Position numbers and translations under genes: made by a program | NCBI GenBank assembly: GCA_028344155.1 | Contig: JAOMAI010000003.1 | Location: forward strand, 1 to 64,000 | Length of the DNA: 64,000 nucleotides | Reading direction: 5' to 3' | DNA from: Candidatus Nitrosopelagicus sp. | GTDB taxonomy: Archaea > Thermoproteota > Nitrososphaeria > Nitrososphaerales > Nitrosopumilaceae | In this document: positions 20,689-31,689 of the stretch, piece after piece | How the letters are laid out: each line of letters starts with the position of its first letter | Position numbering within the stretch: the first letter of the stretch is position 1 | The notes under the pieces: generated by a model | Seen by the model: the letters and a program-made list of their open reading frames with translations, nothing else | The model's database searches: none | What the model was told of the DNA's origin: nothing

Positions 20689-22569
20689 ATGGCTGAAAAA
20701 ATTATTGGTATTGATCTAGGAACAAGTAACTCTGCTGCATCTGTTATGCAGGGTGGAAAACCTACGTTGATACCTGCAGCAGAAGGTACAACTGTAGCCG
20801 GTAAAGCATTTCCATCAGTCGTAGCATTTTCAAAAGATGGTGAACTTTTAGTTGGTGAACCTGCAAGAAGACAAGCAGTAACAAATCCTGATAATACTAT
20901 TCGTGAGGCAAAACGAAAGATGGGAGAGGATTTCTTGTATAAAATACAAGGAAAAGAGTACAAACCCCAACAAATCTCTGCATTTATTCTTCAGAAAATT
21001 AAACGTGATGCTGAAGCATTTACTGGTGATACAATAAACAAGGCTGTAATCACAGTTCCTGCATATTTCAATGATAATCAAAGACAAGCAACAAAAGATG
21101 CTGGAACAATTGCAGGACTAGAAGTTGTAAGAATTATCAATGAACCAACTGCCGCATCACTCGCATTTGGATTAGACAAAAGTAAAGAAGATATGAAAAT
21201 TTTGGTCTTTGATTTTGGTGGTGGTACACTTGATGTAACAATCATGGAAATGGGAGGAGGTGTATTTGAGGTAATGAGTACTTCTGGTGATACAAAACTA
21301 GGTGGAGCTGATATGGATCAAGCAATAATTAATTATGTAATTGATGAATTTAGGAAAAAAGAAGGAATAGATCTTTCTAACGATAATACAGCTGTGACTA
21401 GAATTAAAGAAGCTGGAGAAAAAGCAAAAATTGAATTATCTACTGTAATGGAAACTGATGTAAATCTTCCATTTATTGCTCAAGATTCATCCGGTGCAAA
21501 AAACCTTGAAGTTAAAATTACAAGAGCAAAGCTTGAAGACTTAGTTGGTCCAATTGTTCAAAGATGTAAGTCATCTATTGATAAAGCACTAGAAGATGCA
21601 AAACTTACCACGTCTGATATTACAAAAATTGTTTTGATAGGTGGTCCAACACGTATGCCAATTGTCAAAAAATTTGTAAGTGATTCTGTTGGAAAAGAAG
21701 GTGAATCAGGTGTTGATCCTATGGAAGCTGTGGCATTTGGTGCAGCAGTTCAAGCAGGAATCATTGCAGGTGATGTAACTAGTGATATTGTATTACTTGA
21801 TGTTACGCCATTAACTCTTGGAATTGAAACATTAGGTGGTGTAAGAGAACCAATTATAGAAAGAAATACAACAATCCCAACATCTAAAGATAAAACATTC
21901 ACAACTGCTGCAGATAGTCAAACTGCAGTTACCATTAATGTTGTACAAGGTGAACGACCAATGGTAGCGGATAATGTGTCATTAGGCACCTTTAATCTAA
22001 CTGATATTCCACCTGCACCAAGAGGTGTACCTCAAATCAACGTAAAATTTGATATTGATGCAAATGGTATCTTGAATGTAACTGCAAAAGATCTGGGTAC
22101 GGGAAAAGATGCTAAAATTACAATTCAATCTACAACAAAAATGTCAGATGATGAAATCAAAAAGATGCAAGAAGATGCTGAAGGTCATGCTGAAGAAGAT
22201 AAAAAGAAGAAAGAAGCAGTTGATATTAAAAATGAGGCTGAAAGTTTCATTTACACTACTGAAAAATTAGTAAATCAAGATCTTAAAGATAAAATCCCTC
22301 AAGAAAAAGGCATTCAAATCACAGATGCAGTTAAGGAGCTAAAAGATTCATTATCACAAGACTCGGAACAAATTAAACAAAAACTTGAAGCAGTCAAAAC
22401 AATTGTTAACGAAGTAACAACTGAATTGTACAAAAATGTATCCCCGCCACCTGGAGAACAACAATCTGGAGAACAACAATCTGGAGAACAACAATCTGGA
22501 GAACAACAATCTGGAGAACAACAATCTGATGCTAATTCCGAACAAAAATCAGAAAAATCATCGAGTTAG
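20689..22569 (+). CDS. dnaK: molecular chaperone DnaK (Hsp70)
   Basis: [40 protein letters not shown]. Confidence 0.98.
   Translation: MAEKIIGIDLGTSNSAASVMQGGKPTLIPAAEGTTVAGKAFPSVVAFSKDGELLVGEPARRQAVTNPDNTIREAKRKMGEDFLYKIQGKEYKPQQISAFILQKIKRDAEAFTGDTINKAVITVPAYFNDNQRQATKDAGTIAGLEVVRIINEPTAASLAFGLDKSKEDMKILVFDFGGGTLDVTIMEMGGGVFEVMSTSGDTKLGGADMDQAIINYVIDEFRKKEGIDLSNDNTAVTRIKEAGEKAKIELSTVMETDVNLPFIAQDSSGAKNLEVKITRAKLEDLVGPIVQRCKSSIDKALEDAKLTTSDITKIVLIGGPTRMPIVKKFVSDSVGKEGESGVDPMEAVAFGAAVQAGIIAGDVTSDIVLLDVTPLTLGIETLGGVREPIIERNTTIPTSKDKTFTTAADSQTAVTINVVQGERPMVADNVSLGTFNLTDIPPAPRGVPQINVKFDIDANGILNVTAKDLGTGKDAKITIQSTTKMSDDEIKKMQEDAEGHAEEDKKKKEAVDIKNEAESFIYTTEKLVNQDLKDKIPQEKGIQITDAVKELKDSLSQDSEQIKQKLEAVKTIVNEVTTELYKNVSPPPGEQQSGEQQSGEQQSGEQQSGEQQSDANSEQKSEKSSS
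22453..22527 (+). repeat. 5 x 15-bp perfect tandem repeat (ggagaacaacaatct) encoding GEQQS in the DnaK tail
   Basis: Direct reading of five identical units. Confidence 0.97.
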
Positions 22570-22599
22570 TTAATTAATAATTGATTAAGCAGATTATCC

Positions 22600-23694
22600 A
22601 TGAGTGCTAAGCGTGATTATTATGAAGTGTTAGGAGTCACAAAATCTTCTAATCCTGATGAAATCAAATCTCAATATAGAAAATTAGCCTTAAAATTTCA
22701 TCCTGACAGAAATAAATCTCCTGATGCACAAGAACATTTTAAAGAAATTTCTGAAGCATATGCTGTTCTTTCAGATTCATCAAAACGTGATCTATATGAT
22801 CAACATGGACACGAAGGTGTAGATGGAAGATACTCTACTGAAGACATCTTTAGAGGTGCAGGCGGTAACTTCAATGATATTTTTAATGATCTATTTAGTG
22901 GTCAAGGAAGGCGTGGAGGCGGCGGATTCGGATCTGTTTTTGAAAATCTATTTGGTGGAGGAGGTGGATTTGGTCGTTCACGCGGAAATGATCTTTTACA
23001 TGAATGTTACATTACTCTGGAAGATGTACTACATGGAAAACAAATTGAACTTGATCTACAAAAATATGTAGATTGTCCTGATTGTAATGGTACAGGATGT
23101 AAACCTGGAACATCAAAAGCAACTTGCAAAGATTGTAATGGTCGTGGACAAGTTCGAGTCAGAAAAAATATGGGTGGATTCCTACTCGAAACTGCTCAAG
23201 CATGTGGAACATGTCGAGGACGAGGAGAAATTATTAATGATCCATGTAAAAAATGTCAACGTGGAAAAATTAAAGGAACAAAACATCTTTCATTTAATCT
23301 TCCATCAGGAATTGACAATGGTGATTATGTTATTCAAGGTGAAGGTGAATCAATTCCAGATGGTGATAATGGTGATCTAATTGTACGTGTGCGTGTTGAA
23401 CCACATTCTCACTTTAGACGTGACGGTATAGATCTTTACTGTGATGCAAGACTTTCTATGATAGACGCTAGTTTAGGTACTGAAATTAATGTCAAAACAC
23501 TTGAAAAAACAGAAACATTGAAAATTGAATCTGGAACTCAACCAAATTCAATCTTAAAAATAAAATCTCAGGGATTACCTAGTCAAAATTCTAACCGACG
23601 TGGTGATCTTTTTGTACATATTGTAGTAGAAATTCCAAAAAAATTAACAAAACAACAAAAATCTCTATTAGATGATTTCAGAAAATCTGATTAA
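22600..23694 (+). CDS. dnaJ: chaperone DnaJ
   Basis: J domain, G/F-rich region, four CxxCxGxG zinc repeats. Confidence 0.97.
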   Translation: MSAKRDYYEVLGVTKSSNPDEIKSQYRKLALKFHPDRNKSPDAQEHFKEISEAYAVLSDSSKRDLYDQHGHEGVDGRYSTEDIFRGAGGNFNDIFNDLFSGQGRRGGGGFGSVFENLFGGGGGFGRSRGNDLLHECYITLEDVLHGKQIELDLQKYVDCPDCNGTGCKPGTSKATCKDCNGRGQVRVRKNMGGFLLETAQACGTCRGRGEIINDPCKKCQRGKIKGTKHLSFNLPSGIDNGDYVIQGEGESIPDGDNGDLIVRVRVEPHSHFRRDGIDLYCDARLSMIDASLGTEINVKTLEKTETLKIESGTQPNSILKIKSQGLPSQNSNRRGDLFVHIVVEIPKKLTKQQKSLLDDFRKSD

Positions 23695-23855
23695 TCTTTC
23701 TTTGATAATCTGATTGTTAGATTATGGCCTTGTTTAATTTGTTGCTCATACAGTTTTTTAATAATTTCTCCAATTTTTTGTTCAGTAAAATATTCCTGAT
23801 TATATCTTCCTAGAATTTCTTTATCATCATCCAAAATGATTTCCCAAAATGACAT
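23691..23855 (-). CDS. small hypothetical protein (54 aa)
   Basis: MSFWEIILDDDKEILGRYNQEYFTEQKIGEIIKKLYEQQIKQGHNLTIRLSKKD; overlaps dnaJ stop by 4 nt; absent from ORF track. Confidence 0.6.
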   Translation of the reverse strand: MSFWEIILDDDKEILGRYNQEYFTEQKIGEIIKKLYEQQIKQGHNLTIRLSKKD

Positions 23856-23929
23856 AAACCTACAGAATTTCTCTTACATTTCAATATTTTGTGAATAAGG
23901 AACTTATTCCTGAAAATACAAAATTTTCA

Positions 23930-24013
23930 TTGGAAAGCTCCAGCCTGATCACTGGTGCAAGGTTCTGATCGTTATCTCTTAGGAGTTTGTGGGTTCAAAT
24001 CCCATTTTCTGCA
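23930..24013 (+). pseudogene. degenerate class II (Leu-like) tRNA sequence
   Basis: T arm GTGGG-TTCAAAT-CCCAT, D region CCAGCCTGATCACTGG, variable arm CTCTTAGGAG and 3' TTTCTGCA are tRNA-like, but the anticodon stem CAAGG/CGTTA has two mismatches and the first acceptor pair is mismatched. Confidence 0.55.
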
Positions 24014-24073
24014 TAAATTATTTCATTATCATTATGAACAACTTTAAAACACTGTAGTTTGCCTATTTTCCAT

Positions 24074-24332
24074 GGCAAAAGTAACCCGTGTTGGTGGTAG
24101 AGGCACAACTCGTAGAAAGACTGACACTAGTAAGAAATCAACCTTTTCTGGAGATTCTTACAAAGAATATCAGGAGACCAAAAAGAAAGCTGCAGGAAAT
24201 CGTAGCGTTTCAACTGGTCGCGGTACGGGAAAAAGAAAATTATCATCAACTCCAACGACAAAAAAAGTATCTACCAAAGGCAGAACACGTACAACTGGTA
24301 GAGGTACTGGTAGTAGAAAGACAAAAAGTTAA
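24074..24332 (+). CDS. small highly basic K/R/T/S/G-rich protein
   Basis: 86 aa low-complexity protein with repeated GRGTGKRK / GRGTGSRK; tails similar to chromatin-type proteins. Confidence 0.75.
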
Positions 24333-24374
24333 TCCCCTTAACTTATTCTCTTTTATTCATCTACTGATATTTTA

Positions 24375-26273
24375 TTAATTTAGGAAATTCTGAATTTTTT
24401 CCTTTAATTTCTGATTAATAATCTTGCCAGATGCTTTTCCTCTAACCTCTTTCATCACTATTCCCATTATACCACTTAATGCACGCATTTGTTCTTGTTT
24501 TATTTTATCGGTATTATCTTGAATTATTTTATCTAAGATACCATCTAATTCATTTTCAGTCAATTGAGTTATAGATGCATTTTCTAATGCTTGTAACACA
24601 TCACTTACTTTCTTAGACATTATTTGTTCAAAAATTATTTGAATTGATTCTTTGTTTATTTTTTCTTGTCCTAATAATTCAAATGTCATCATTATCTGTT
24701 CATCATTCAATAAACTAGAATCTAATCCACTTCTCTCTAAATTAGTTATAGTTGAACACAGAACGGATACGACAAAATTTGGTGAATTTTGCTTTTTAGA
24801 ACATATTTTTTCAAAAATCTCAAAATATTCTGAATCAAAAATTTGTTCTGCAAGCTGATAGTTGATTTGATATTTTTCCTCTAATTCTTTGATTGATTCT
24901 TCCCATGATTTTGGTATATTGGATCTTACTTGTACAAGTTCTTCATTTGTTACTTTTACTGTAGGTATGTCAGTTTCTGGATACATTCTAGATGCACCTG
25001 GTCTAGGTCTTAGGAATACGGTGTCTCCATTTTGGGTGGCGGCTCGAGTTTCAGCAGGTGGTCCATTCTTTGCAAGCTCAATTCTATTAATTATAGAATC
25101 AATTGCAAATCTAACTGACATTTTTTCTCCAGCAATAATTAAAAATGCATCATCATTTTGAATATCTAATTTTTCAGTAACCCGTTTGATATCTATGTCT
25201 TCAATTCCATAATTTGGTAATTCATCTGAATGAAAAACCCCACCAATACCAAAAAATCTCACTAATTGTCCAATTTCTTTTCCTAATCGCACGTCTGAAT
25301 ATGGCTCGAAACCAAATATTCCTTTTAATTTTTTAATTTTTATTCCAAAAATTTTCTCTTGTTTTTCTATTGATTTTTTTATAATCTTTGAATTACACTC
25401 TTGCATTACCTCTGTAACATCAAAGACATCTTCTTTTCTATCAATTTCTGTAAATTTGGTCTGATTAATTTTCTCTGAAATTATTTTTAATCCATGTTGC
25501 CTTTTTGCTTCAAATTCAATAATTTTTTCTAACTGATCTAATTGCTGAACCCCTTTTACTTCAATAACGCCTCCTCCTTCGACAGAGATATTCACATCTT
25601 GTCTAATTGTTCCAATCCCGCGCATCACTTTTTTTGTAACTCGTAATAATCTACCTAACGTTAATGCAATATCTTTTACAAATTTTGGATTTCCTTCAAC
25701 AGGATCTAATGCAATTTCAACTAAAGGAACTCCAAGTCTATCTAAACTAAAAAATCTGTGATTTCCTTCATCTTTGATTAATTTTCCCGCATCTTCTTCA
25801 AGACAGATTGATTGAACTCCTACTTTTTTACCATCTACCTCGATATATCCTCCTTGCGCAACAAGCATTGTTCTTTGAAATCCAGTTGTGTTTGAACCAT
25901 CAATTACTGTTTTTCTCATTACGTGAATTTCTGAAAAAATTTTTGATCCTAATGCGGAACTTATCAAGAGTGCAATATTCTTTGCATCAGTATCTAGTGC
26001 ATGTGGTGGTTCTTCATCTTCTTCTACTAAACAACTACTTTTTGGGTTTGCATAGTAAACTATTGTTTTTGATTTAGTACTCTCAAAAAGTGCAGCAGGA
26101 TCTATTTTTCCTAATTCACTTTTTGCTGCTCTTAGTTTTCTTGAAAATTTTATTGAAAACTCTTCCTCTTCTATCGGAGTACAGTCACAAAATAGTTTCT
26201 TTTTCGTATCTAATTGTTGATGAATCTCCAAGCCAACTTTTAATCCAATATTTTTAATATCTAATTCTGACAT
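24375..26273 (-). CDS. gatE: Glu-tRNA(Gln) amidotransferase subunit E
   Basis: VGLEIHQQLDTKKKLFCDC; GatB/E core plus insert domain; adjacent to gatD. Confidence 0.96.
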   Translation of the reverse strand: MSELDIKNIGLKVGLEIHQQLDTKKKLFCDCTPIEEEEFSIKFSRKLRAAKSELGKIDPAALFESTKSKTIVYYANPKSSCLVEEDEEPPHALDTDAKNIALLISSALGSKIFSEIHVMRKTVIDGSNTTGFQRTMLVAQGGYIEVDGKKVGVQSICLEEDAGKLIKDEGNHRFFSLDRLGVPLVEIALDPVEGNPKFVKDIALTLGRLLRVTKKVMRGIGTIRQDVNISVEGGGVIEVKGVQQLDQLEKIIEFEAKRQHGLKIISEKINQTKFTEIDRKEDVFDVTEVMQECNSKIIKKSIEKQEKIFGIKIKKLKGIFGFEPYSDVRLGKEIGQLVRFFGIGGVFHSDELPNYGIEDIDIKRVTEKLDIQNDDAFLIIAGEKMSVRFAIDSIINRIELAKNGPPAETRAATQNGDTVFLRPRPGASRMYPETDIPTVKVTNEELVQVRSNIPKSWEESIKELEEKYQINYQLAEQIFDSEYFEIFEKICSKKQNSPNFVVSVLCSTITNLERSGLDSSLLNDEQIMMTFELLGQEKINKESIQIIFEQIMSKKVSDVLQALENASITQLTENELDGILDKIIQDNTDKIKQEQMRALSGIMGIVMKEVRGKASGKIINQKLKEKIQNFLN

Positions 26274-26279
26274 ATACGC

Positions 26280-27563
26280 TCAAAACTCTGATGAATAATT
26301 CTCCAACATCATATTTTTTATCTCGTCATCTGAATTAGAATTTCCTAAAACCCACATTGCTTTGACTAAAGCCACTTCTGGAATCATATTTTCTAATGGA
26401 ATAATTCCCATATCGAGTAAATCTCTTCCACTTTCATACACTGTCATGCTTACACGTCCATCAATACATTGTGATGTCATTCCAAGAAATATTCCATTTT
26501 CTTTTGCTTTTTTAATTGAGTCATACATTGTTCTTCCTACATGTCCTAATCCTGTACCTTCAAAAATTATTCCTCTGTATTCTAATTTTATCAATGATTC
26601 GATTATTTCTGGATTAAATCCTGGGTGATATTTGATAAGTGCAACTTTTGTATCTAAATTGATTCGTGGATTATACTTATTTTCACTAAAGAATGAATTT
26701 TTCATATTTTCTAAAATTTTATCTTCATACACTACAAATGCTGGTTCAGAACCGACTGTTTGAAATGCACTTCTTTTACTTGTATGATTTTTTCTAACAC
26801 GTGTTCCTAAATGACATGCTACTGCATCATCACTTTCATTTTGATGCATTACGACAAAAATGCCCTTAGATTTTGTATTAACTAAAAATTTTGTTGCTGA
26901 AATTAAATTTAATGCTGCATCTGATGATGGTCTGTCTGATGATCTCTGTGAACCTACTAACGTAATTGGTTTTTTAAAACCAGATAGTGCAAATGATAAA
27001 AATGCAGAACTATAATGCATTGTATCAGTACCGTGTGCGATAATTACTCCTACATAATCTGAATCTACAATACTATCTAATTTTTGTGCAATCTCTAACC
27101 AATGTTCTGGTTGTAAATTTTCTGAATATTCTGAAAATAATACTTCTGCATCAACATTTGCGATTTTTGCAATTTCGGGAACAGCTTCGTATAATTCTTC
27201 TGCAGATAATGCAGGAGTAACTGCACCTGTTCTATAATCTACTTTACTTGCAATAGTTCCCCCTGTTGATAGAAGTAAGATTTTTGGCAATTCTTCATTT
27301 TTTTCAATGGTTTGTGAGTTTTCATTATTTAATTGTCTTTCACCAGTTTTTTCTAATTTCTCAATTTTTTCAAACTCGATTCCAATATTATACCCGCTTT
27401 TTAATTTTAGTACAATATGAGATTCATCACCACTTTCGTACCTAGGCATTAAAATTCCAGAATATGTCAATTCAGATGTAATTTTCACTAAATCTCCTAC
27501 ATCGACTTTATTCGCGATTAAGAAATCACGGATTTTACCTTTGTATCCTTTTAGTTCTGACAT
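26280..27563 (-). CDS. gatD: Glu-tRNA(Gln) amidotransferase subunit D
   Basis: Asparaginase motifs LLSTGGTIASKVDY, IIAHGTDTMHYSS. Confidence 0.96.
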   Translation of the reverse strand: MSELKGYKGKIRDFLIANKVDVGDLVKITSELTYSGILMPRYESGDESHIVLKLKSGYNIGIEFEKIEKLEKTGERQLNNENSQTIEKNEELPKILLLSTGGTIASKVDYRTGAVTPALSAEELYEAVPEIAKIANVDAEVLFSEYSENLQPEHWLEIAQKLDSIVDSDYVGVIIAHGTDTMHYSSAFLSFALSGFKKPITLVGSQRSSDRPSSDAALNLISATKFLVNTKSKGIFVVMHQNESDDAVACHLGTRVRKNHTSKRSAFQTVGSEPAFVVYEDKILENMKNSFFSENKYNPRINLDTKVALIKYHPGFNPEIIESLIKLEYRGIIFEGTGLGHVGRTMYDSIKKAKENGIFLGMTSQCIDGRVSMTVYESGRDLLDMGIIPLENMIPEVALVKAMWVLGNSNSDDEIKNMMLENYSSEF

Positions 27564-27597
27564 TTATGAAAATTAGATGGTATGTATTTTATTAAAA

Positions 27598-29832
27598 CTA
27601 CCTGTAGTATGATGCAACTAGTTTATCGTTCATCTTGAGATCTTTCTGTTCTCTTACTTTTCTAACTGCTTCTTCAAAGTGCTTCATTGTGACTTTGGCG
27701 TCTGCTGCTTTCTTTTCAATGGCATCCACAACTTTCTTTGTTTCTTCATCACTTAGATTCTTGTCTGGAGCTGCATTGTCTAGATGTTCATGAACTACTA
27801 GTGAAACTGCTGTGTTTGCTATTGATGCAACATCTGCACTACTCAATCCATCTGTTAATTCAGCAAGTTTCTCAAAGTCAATTTTATCTGGACCATTTTG
27901 ATCTGCAAGTGGTATGTCTTTTGAATGAATTTCTATTACCATTTTTCTACTATCTTTATCTGGTAATGGAATCTGAATAATTTTATCAAATCTTCCAGGT
28001 CTGAGTAATGCTGGATCAATCATGTCTGCTCTGTTAGTTGCAGCAAGTACAACAACTCCGTGCATGTTTTCCATTCCATCCAATTCTGTTAATAATTGAC
28101 TTACAACTCTTTCAGTTACTGCAGTTTCTCCACCAGCTCCTCTAATTGGTGCAATTGAATCAATTTCATCAAAGAAAATAACACATGGAGCTGATTGTCT
28201 TGCTCTTTTGAAAATTTCTCTGATTCCTCTTTCAGATTCTCCTACCCATTTTGACAGTAATTCTGGTCCTCTGACTGAAACAAAGTTTGCTTCACTTTCA
28301 GTTGCTACTGCTTTTGCCATCAGTGTTTTACCTGTTCCGCTAGGTCCGTGTAGCAAAATTCCTCTTGGCATTTTATGTCCTAATTTATCATATAATCCTG
28401 GATATTTCATCGGCCATTCGACAGCTTCCATTAATTCTTTTTTAACTTCAACAAGACCACCTATTTCTTCCCATGATACATCGGGATTTTCAATGAATAC
28501 TTCTCTCATTCCTGATGGTGTTACTTCAACTAGAGCCTTTTTGAAATCTTCAGAATTTACAATTAATTTGTCTAATGTCTCTGGTGGAATTTTTTCTTCT
28601 TCCAAATTTAATTCTGGAAGTAATCTTCTAAGACATTTCATTGCTGCTTCTTTACATAGATATTCTAAATCTGCACCAACATAGCCGTGACTTACTGCAG
28701 CAATTTTTTCAATTTTTACTGGTAATTCTTGTTCTTCAGAAGCTAAAGGCATATTTCGTGAATGAATTAATAAAATTTCTTGTCTGCCTTTTTTATCTGG
28801 AACTTTAATTTCTATTTCTCTATCAAATCTTCCTGGTCTTCTCAGTGCAGGATCAATTGCGTTTGGTCTATTTGTTGCAGAAATTACAATAACTTTTCCT
28901 CTAGCTTCCAATCCGTCCATTAATGATAACATCTGAGATACAACTCTTCTTTCTACTTCACCAGTTACTTCTTCTCTCTTTGGTGCAATTGAATCAATTT
29001 CATCTACAAAGATAATTGATGGCGCTTTTTCTCTTGCCTCTTTAAAAATTTCTCTTAGACGAGCTTCACTTTCTCCATAAAATTTACTCATGATCTCTGG
29101 TCCAGAAATACTGATGAAGTGTGCATTACTTTCATTTGCAACTGCTTTTGCCAAAAGTGTCTTACCTGTTCCTGGTGGACCATAAAGTAAAACACCTTTT
29201 GGTGCTTCAATTCCTAATTTTTCAAATATCTCAGGATGTCTTAACGGTAACTCAATCATTTCGCGAACTTTCTTTATTTCATCTCTAATTCCACCGATGT
29301 CTTCGTATGTAACTTGTGGAACTCCTCTTAGTGTTTCACCTTTCTCTGCAATGTGGAAAGTTGTTTTTTGTGTAACTAGAACTGCATCTGCTGCTGGTGT
29401 AACTCCAATTACTTGGAATGTTAGTCTTCCTCCAAAGTATGGGACCATTACGTTATCTCCTTTAATCAAAGGTACGCTTTCTAATGCATCTGCCAAATAT
29501 CTTTCATCAATTGGCGGTATTGCTTCTAATGGTGCAACTACCACTTTTTCTGCTGGAACAGCTTTAATTTTTTTAACAGTAATTGCATCTCCAATTGCAA
29601 TTCCAGAATTGTTTCTTCCTAACCCATCAATTCTGATAATTCCTTTACCTTCATCTGAAGGATACAAAGGTAAACATTTTGCAACGGTACGTCTTTTTCC
29701 TTTTAATTCGATAACATCTCCTGTTGATGCGTTTAGGGTATCCATAGAATCATAATCGATTCTTGCTACTCCTCTTCCAACATCTCTGGTATATGCTTCT
29801 AGAACTTTTAGGGAAAGACCATTTTCGCTCAT
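27598..29832 (-). CDS. CDC48/VCP-type AAA+ ATPase
   Basis: Two AAA domains ([34 protein letters not shown]) plus Cdc48 N domain. Confidence 0.96.
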   Translation of the reverse strand: MSENGLSLKVLEAYTRDVGRGVARIDYDSMDTLNASTGDVIELKGKRRTVAKCLPLYPSDEGKGIIRIDGLGRNNSGIAIGDAITVKKIKAVPAEKVVVAPLEAIPPIDERYLADALESVPLIKGDNVMVPYFGGRLTFQVIGVTPAADAVLVTQKTTFHIAEKGETLRGVPQVTYEDIGGIRDEIKKVREMIELPLRHPEIFEKLGIEAPKGVLLYGPPGTGKTLLAKAVANESNAHFISISGPEIMSKFYGESEARLREIFKEAREKAPSIIFVDEIDSIAPKREEVTGEVERRVVSQMLSLMDGLEARGKVIVISATNRPNAIDPALRRPGRFDREIEIKVPDKKGRQEILLIHSRNMPLASEEQELPVKIEKIAAVSHGYVGADLEYLCKEAAMKCLRRLLPELNLEEEKIPPETLDKLIVNSEDFKKALVEVTPSGMREVFIENPDVSWEEIGGLVEVKKELMEAVEWPMKYPGLYDKLGHKMPRGILLHGPSGTGKTLMAKAVATESEANFVSVRGPELLSKWVGESERGIREIFKRARQSAPCVIFFDEIDSIAPIRGAGGETAVTERVVSQLLTELDGMENMHGVVVLAATNRADMIDPALLRPGRFDKIIQIPLPDKDSRKMVIEIHSKDIPLADQNGPDKIDFEKLAELTDGLSSADVASIANTAVSLVVHEHLDNAAPDKNLSDEETKKVVDAIEKKAADAKVTMKHFEEAVRKVREQKDLKMNDKLVASYYR

Positions 29833-29940
29833 ATCTATACACTCATCATTCTTTTTTTATATATTTAGCGTATTATTCTATTGATCGACTCAAAACTGAT
29901 CACAAGCTTAAAATCATGATTCTAGTCACAATCGTTTACT

Positions 29941-30684
29941 ATGGGTAAAAGACCAGGTGTTCGTAGACGTGGACGTGGAGGTATGCAGTTCAGAGCAGCC
30001 GCTACTCAAAAGCTAAAACCTGCCAAATATCCTAGTTTTTCACTAGATGAGGAACGTCGAGGAGAAATTATTGATCTAGTTCATGAATCTGGTCGTGATG
30101 TACCTCTATCAAAGGTAAGATTTGAGGATGGCGCGATCTCATTTATTCCTGCACCTTTAGGAACTAAAGTTGGTCAAAGAATCAATTTTGGTCTAAATTC
30201 TGAAATTATTGACGGTAATGTAATTAGTATTCAAAACATCCCTGATGGAACAATTGTTTGTAATGTAGAACAGCAATTTGGAGATGGTGGTGCTTTAATG
30301 AAATCAGCAGGTGCTGATGCAACCGTATTTTCTCATGCAGACGATGGAGTAATTTTGAAATTAGCATCTGGAAAATTCAAAAAATTAAACCCAAAAAATA
30401 GAGCAATGATTGGAACTCTAGCAGGTGGTGGAGTTGAAGATAGACCATTAATGCGTGCTGGAGTTAAAATGATGCGCTTTAAATCAAAAGGCAAGAAATA
30501 TCCAATTGTTAGAGGTGTTGCTCAAGCAGCATATGTACATCCTCATGGCGGTGGACGTCACCAACACGTTGGGCAATCATCTACAGTATCCCGTAATGCA
30601 CCTCCAGGTGCTAAAGTTGGAAGTATTGCTGCAAAGAAAACTGGTAGAGCAAGAATTAAGGAAAGAAAACAATCTATCAAATAG
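29941..30684 (+). CDS. rpl2: 50S ribosomal protein L2
   Basis: MGKRPGVRRRGRGGMQFRA ... RGVAQAAYVHPHGGGRHQHVG. Confidence 0.97.
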   Translation: MGKRPGVRRRGRGGMQFRAAATQKLKPAKYPSFSLDEERRGEIIDLVHESGRDVPLSKVRFEDGAISFIPAPLGTKVGQRINFGLNSEIIDGNVISIQNIPDGTIVCNVEQQFGDGGALMKSAGADATVFSHADDGVILKLASGKFKKLNPKNRAMIGTLAGGGVEDRPLMRAGVKMMRFKSKGKKYPIVRGVAQAAYVHPHGGGRHQHVGQSSTVSRNAPPGAKVGSIAAKKTGRARIKERKQSIK

Positions 30685-30707
30685 TAGATTAACAACTATC
30701 TTTTAAA

Positions 30708-30986
30708 ATGATTCAAAAAAGAATTCATATTTTTGTTACTGGAAGAGTACAAGGTGTATTTTTTAGACAATCTACCAAAGTGATGGCAATTAAAAATAAT
30801 GTCCACGGTTGGGTTCGTAATCTTGATGATGGACGAGTTGAAATTATTGTAGAAGGTGAAAAACAAAATATTGACAATCTTACAACTTGGTGTAAAACTG
30901 GGCCTGCAAATTCTCGCGTTGATGAGTTTGAATTGTCTGAAGAAAATTATACTGATGAGTTTGAAAACTTTGAAGTTAGATATTAG
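30708..30986 (+). CDS. acyP: acylphosphatase
   Basis: VTGRVQGVFFRQSTKVMA...GWVRNLDDGRVEI. Confidence 0.96.
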   Translation: MIQKRIHIFVTGRVQGVFFRQSTKVMAIKNNVHGWVRNLDDGRVEIIVEGEKQNIDNLTTWCKTGPANSRVDEFELSEENYTDEFENFEVRY

Positions 30987-31315
30987 CGAATTGTTGTAAA
31001 TGCATTTTTTAATGTAGCTTCTATTTTTGTCAGTTCTTGTTCTGGTGTAATCTCTAAAATTGTAGCTTCTGCTTTTCGTTCTTTTTGAATTTTAATTATG
31101 ATTGAAGATTGAGTTGGTTCCATATCTGCAAACCATCTAAAACTCATGGTTTTACAAAAAACTACTCTATGCATTCTAACATCTTCTATCACTTTTTCAT
31201 CAAGTGACATGCAATATGTTCGTAATTTATCAAATAATGGCTTTACAGGTTCAGGAATTTGTCTCTGAAAATCTGCGTAAGTTCTTCCAGTTCCAACTCC
31301 GATAAAATTTTCCAT
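30983..31315 (-). CDS. conserved-looking hypothetical protein
   Basis: 110-aa ORF, coding-like composition, no recognised family. Confidence 0.6.
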   Translation of the reverse strand: MENFIGVGTGRTYADFQRQIPEPVKPLFDKLRTYCMSLDEKVIEDVRMHRVVFCKTMSFRWFADMEPTQSSIIIKIQKERKAEATILEITPEQELTKIEATLKNAFTTIR

Positions 31316-31344
31316 ATTTCATCTCCTTTGATTCACAATTTAAT

Positions 31345-31658
31345 GTAGTAGTTCTGCTGGCTCCAGTCTAGGCTGATAGTCCCATTTCGAGGCATACAAG
31401 ATCCCCCACGTAGACGAGGAAGCGTGGATGCTCCACCTTAGGATTGCTCCCTCCCGGACCTCATCCCTTTCGATGGTTCGGTCTTAGGAAAAATCCCTTC
31501 GGATTATCCTTGTCCTGCAACCACCCGCCTCGGCGTGAATTCATTTCCGCACACCAAGCGGGAGTTACCTGCCTAGAGATTTACCCAGCAGTTGCTGATC
31601 TCTGCATATAGCCGGTTTCAGAATAGGGCACGGCTGGCACCCTGATCCTCCCTACTAC
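31345..31658 (-). ncRNA. signal recognition particle 7S RNA
   Basis: Reverse strand carries GAGGTCCGGGAGGGAGCAATCC (helix 8 SRP54 site) and Alu-domain-like CCCTATTCTGAAACCGGCTATATGC; termini GTAGTAG/CTACTAC pair; non-coding GC-rich island. Confidence 0.93.
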
Positions 31659-31689
31659 GTTTTAGATAGAATAGAATGTTATATTTGAA

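Noticed and set aside
22453-22527. CRISPR-like short direct repeats
   Set aside because: Contiguous in-frame 15-bp units without spacers inside dnaK; coding tandem repeat
28208-29755. Long plus-strand ORFs (158 and 152 aa)
   Set aside because: Antisense to the Cdc48 gene; composition is a mirror of the coding strand
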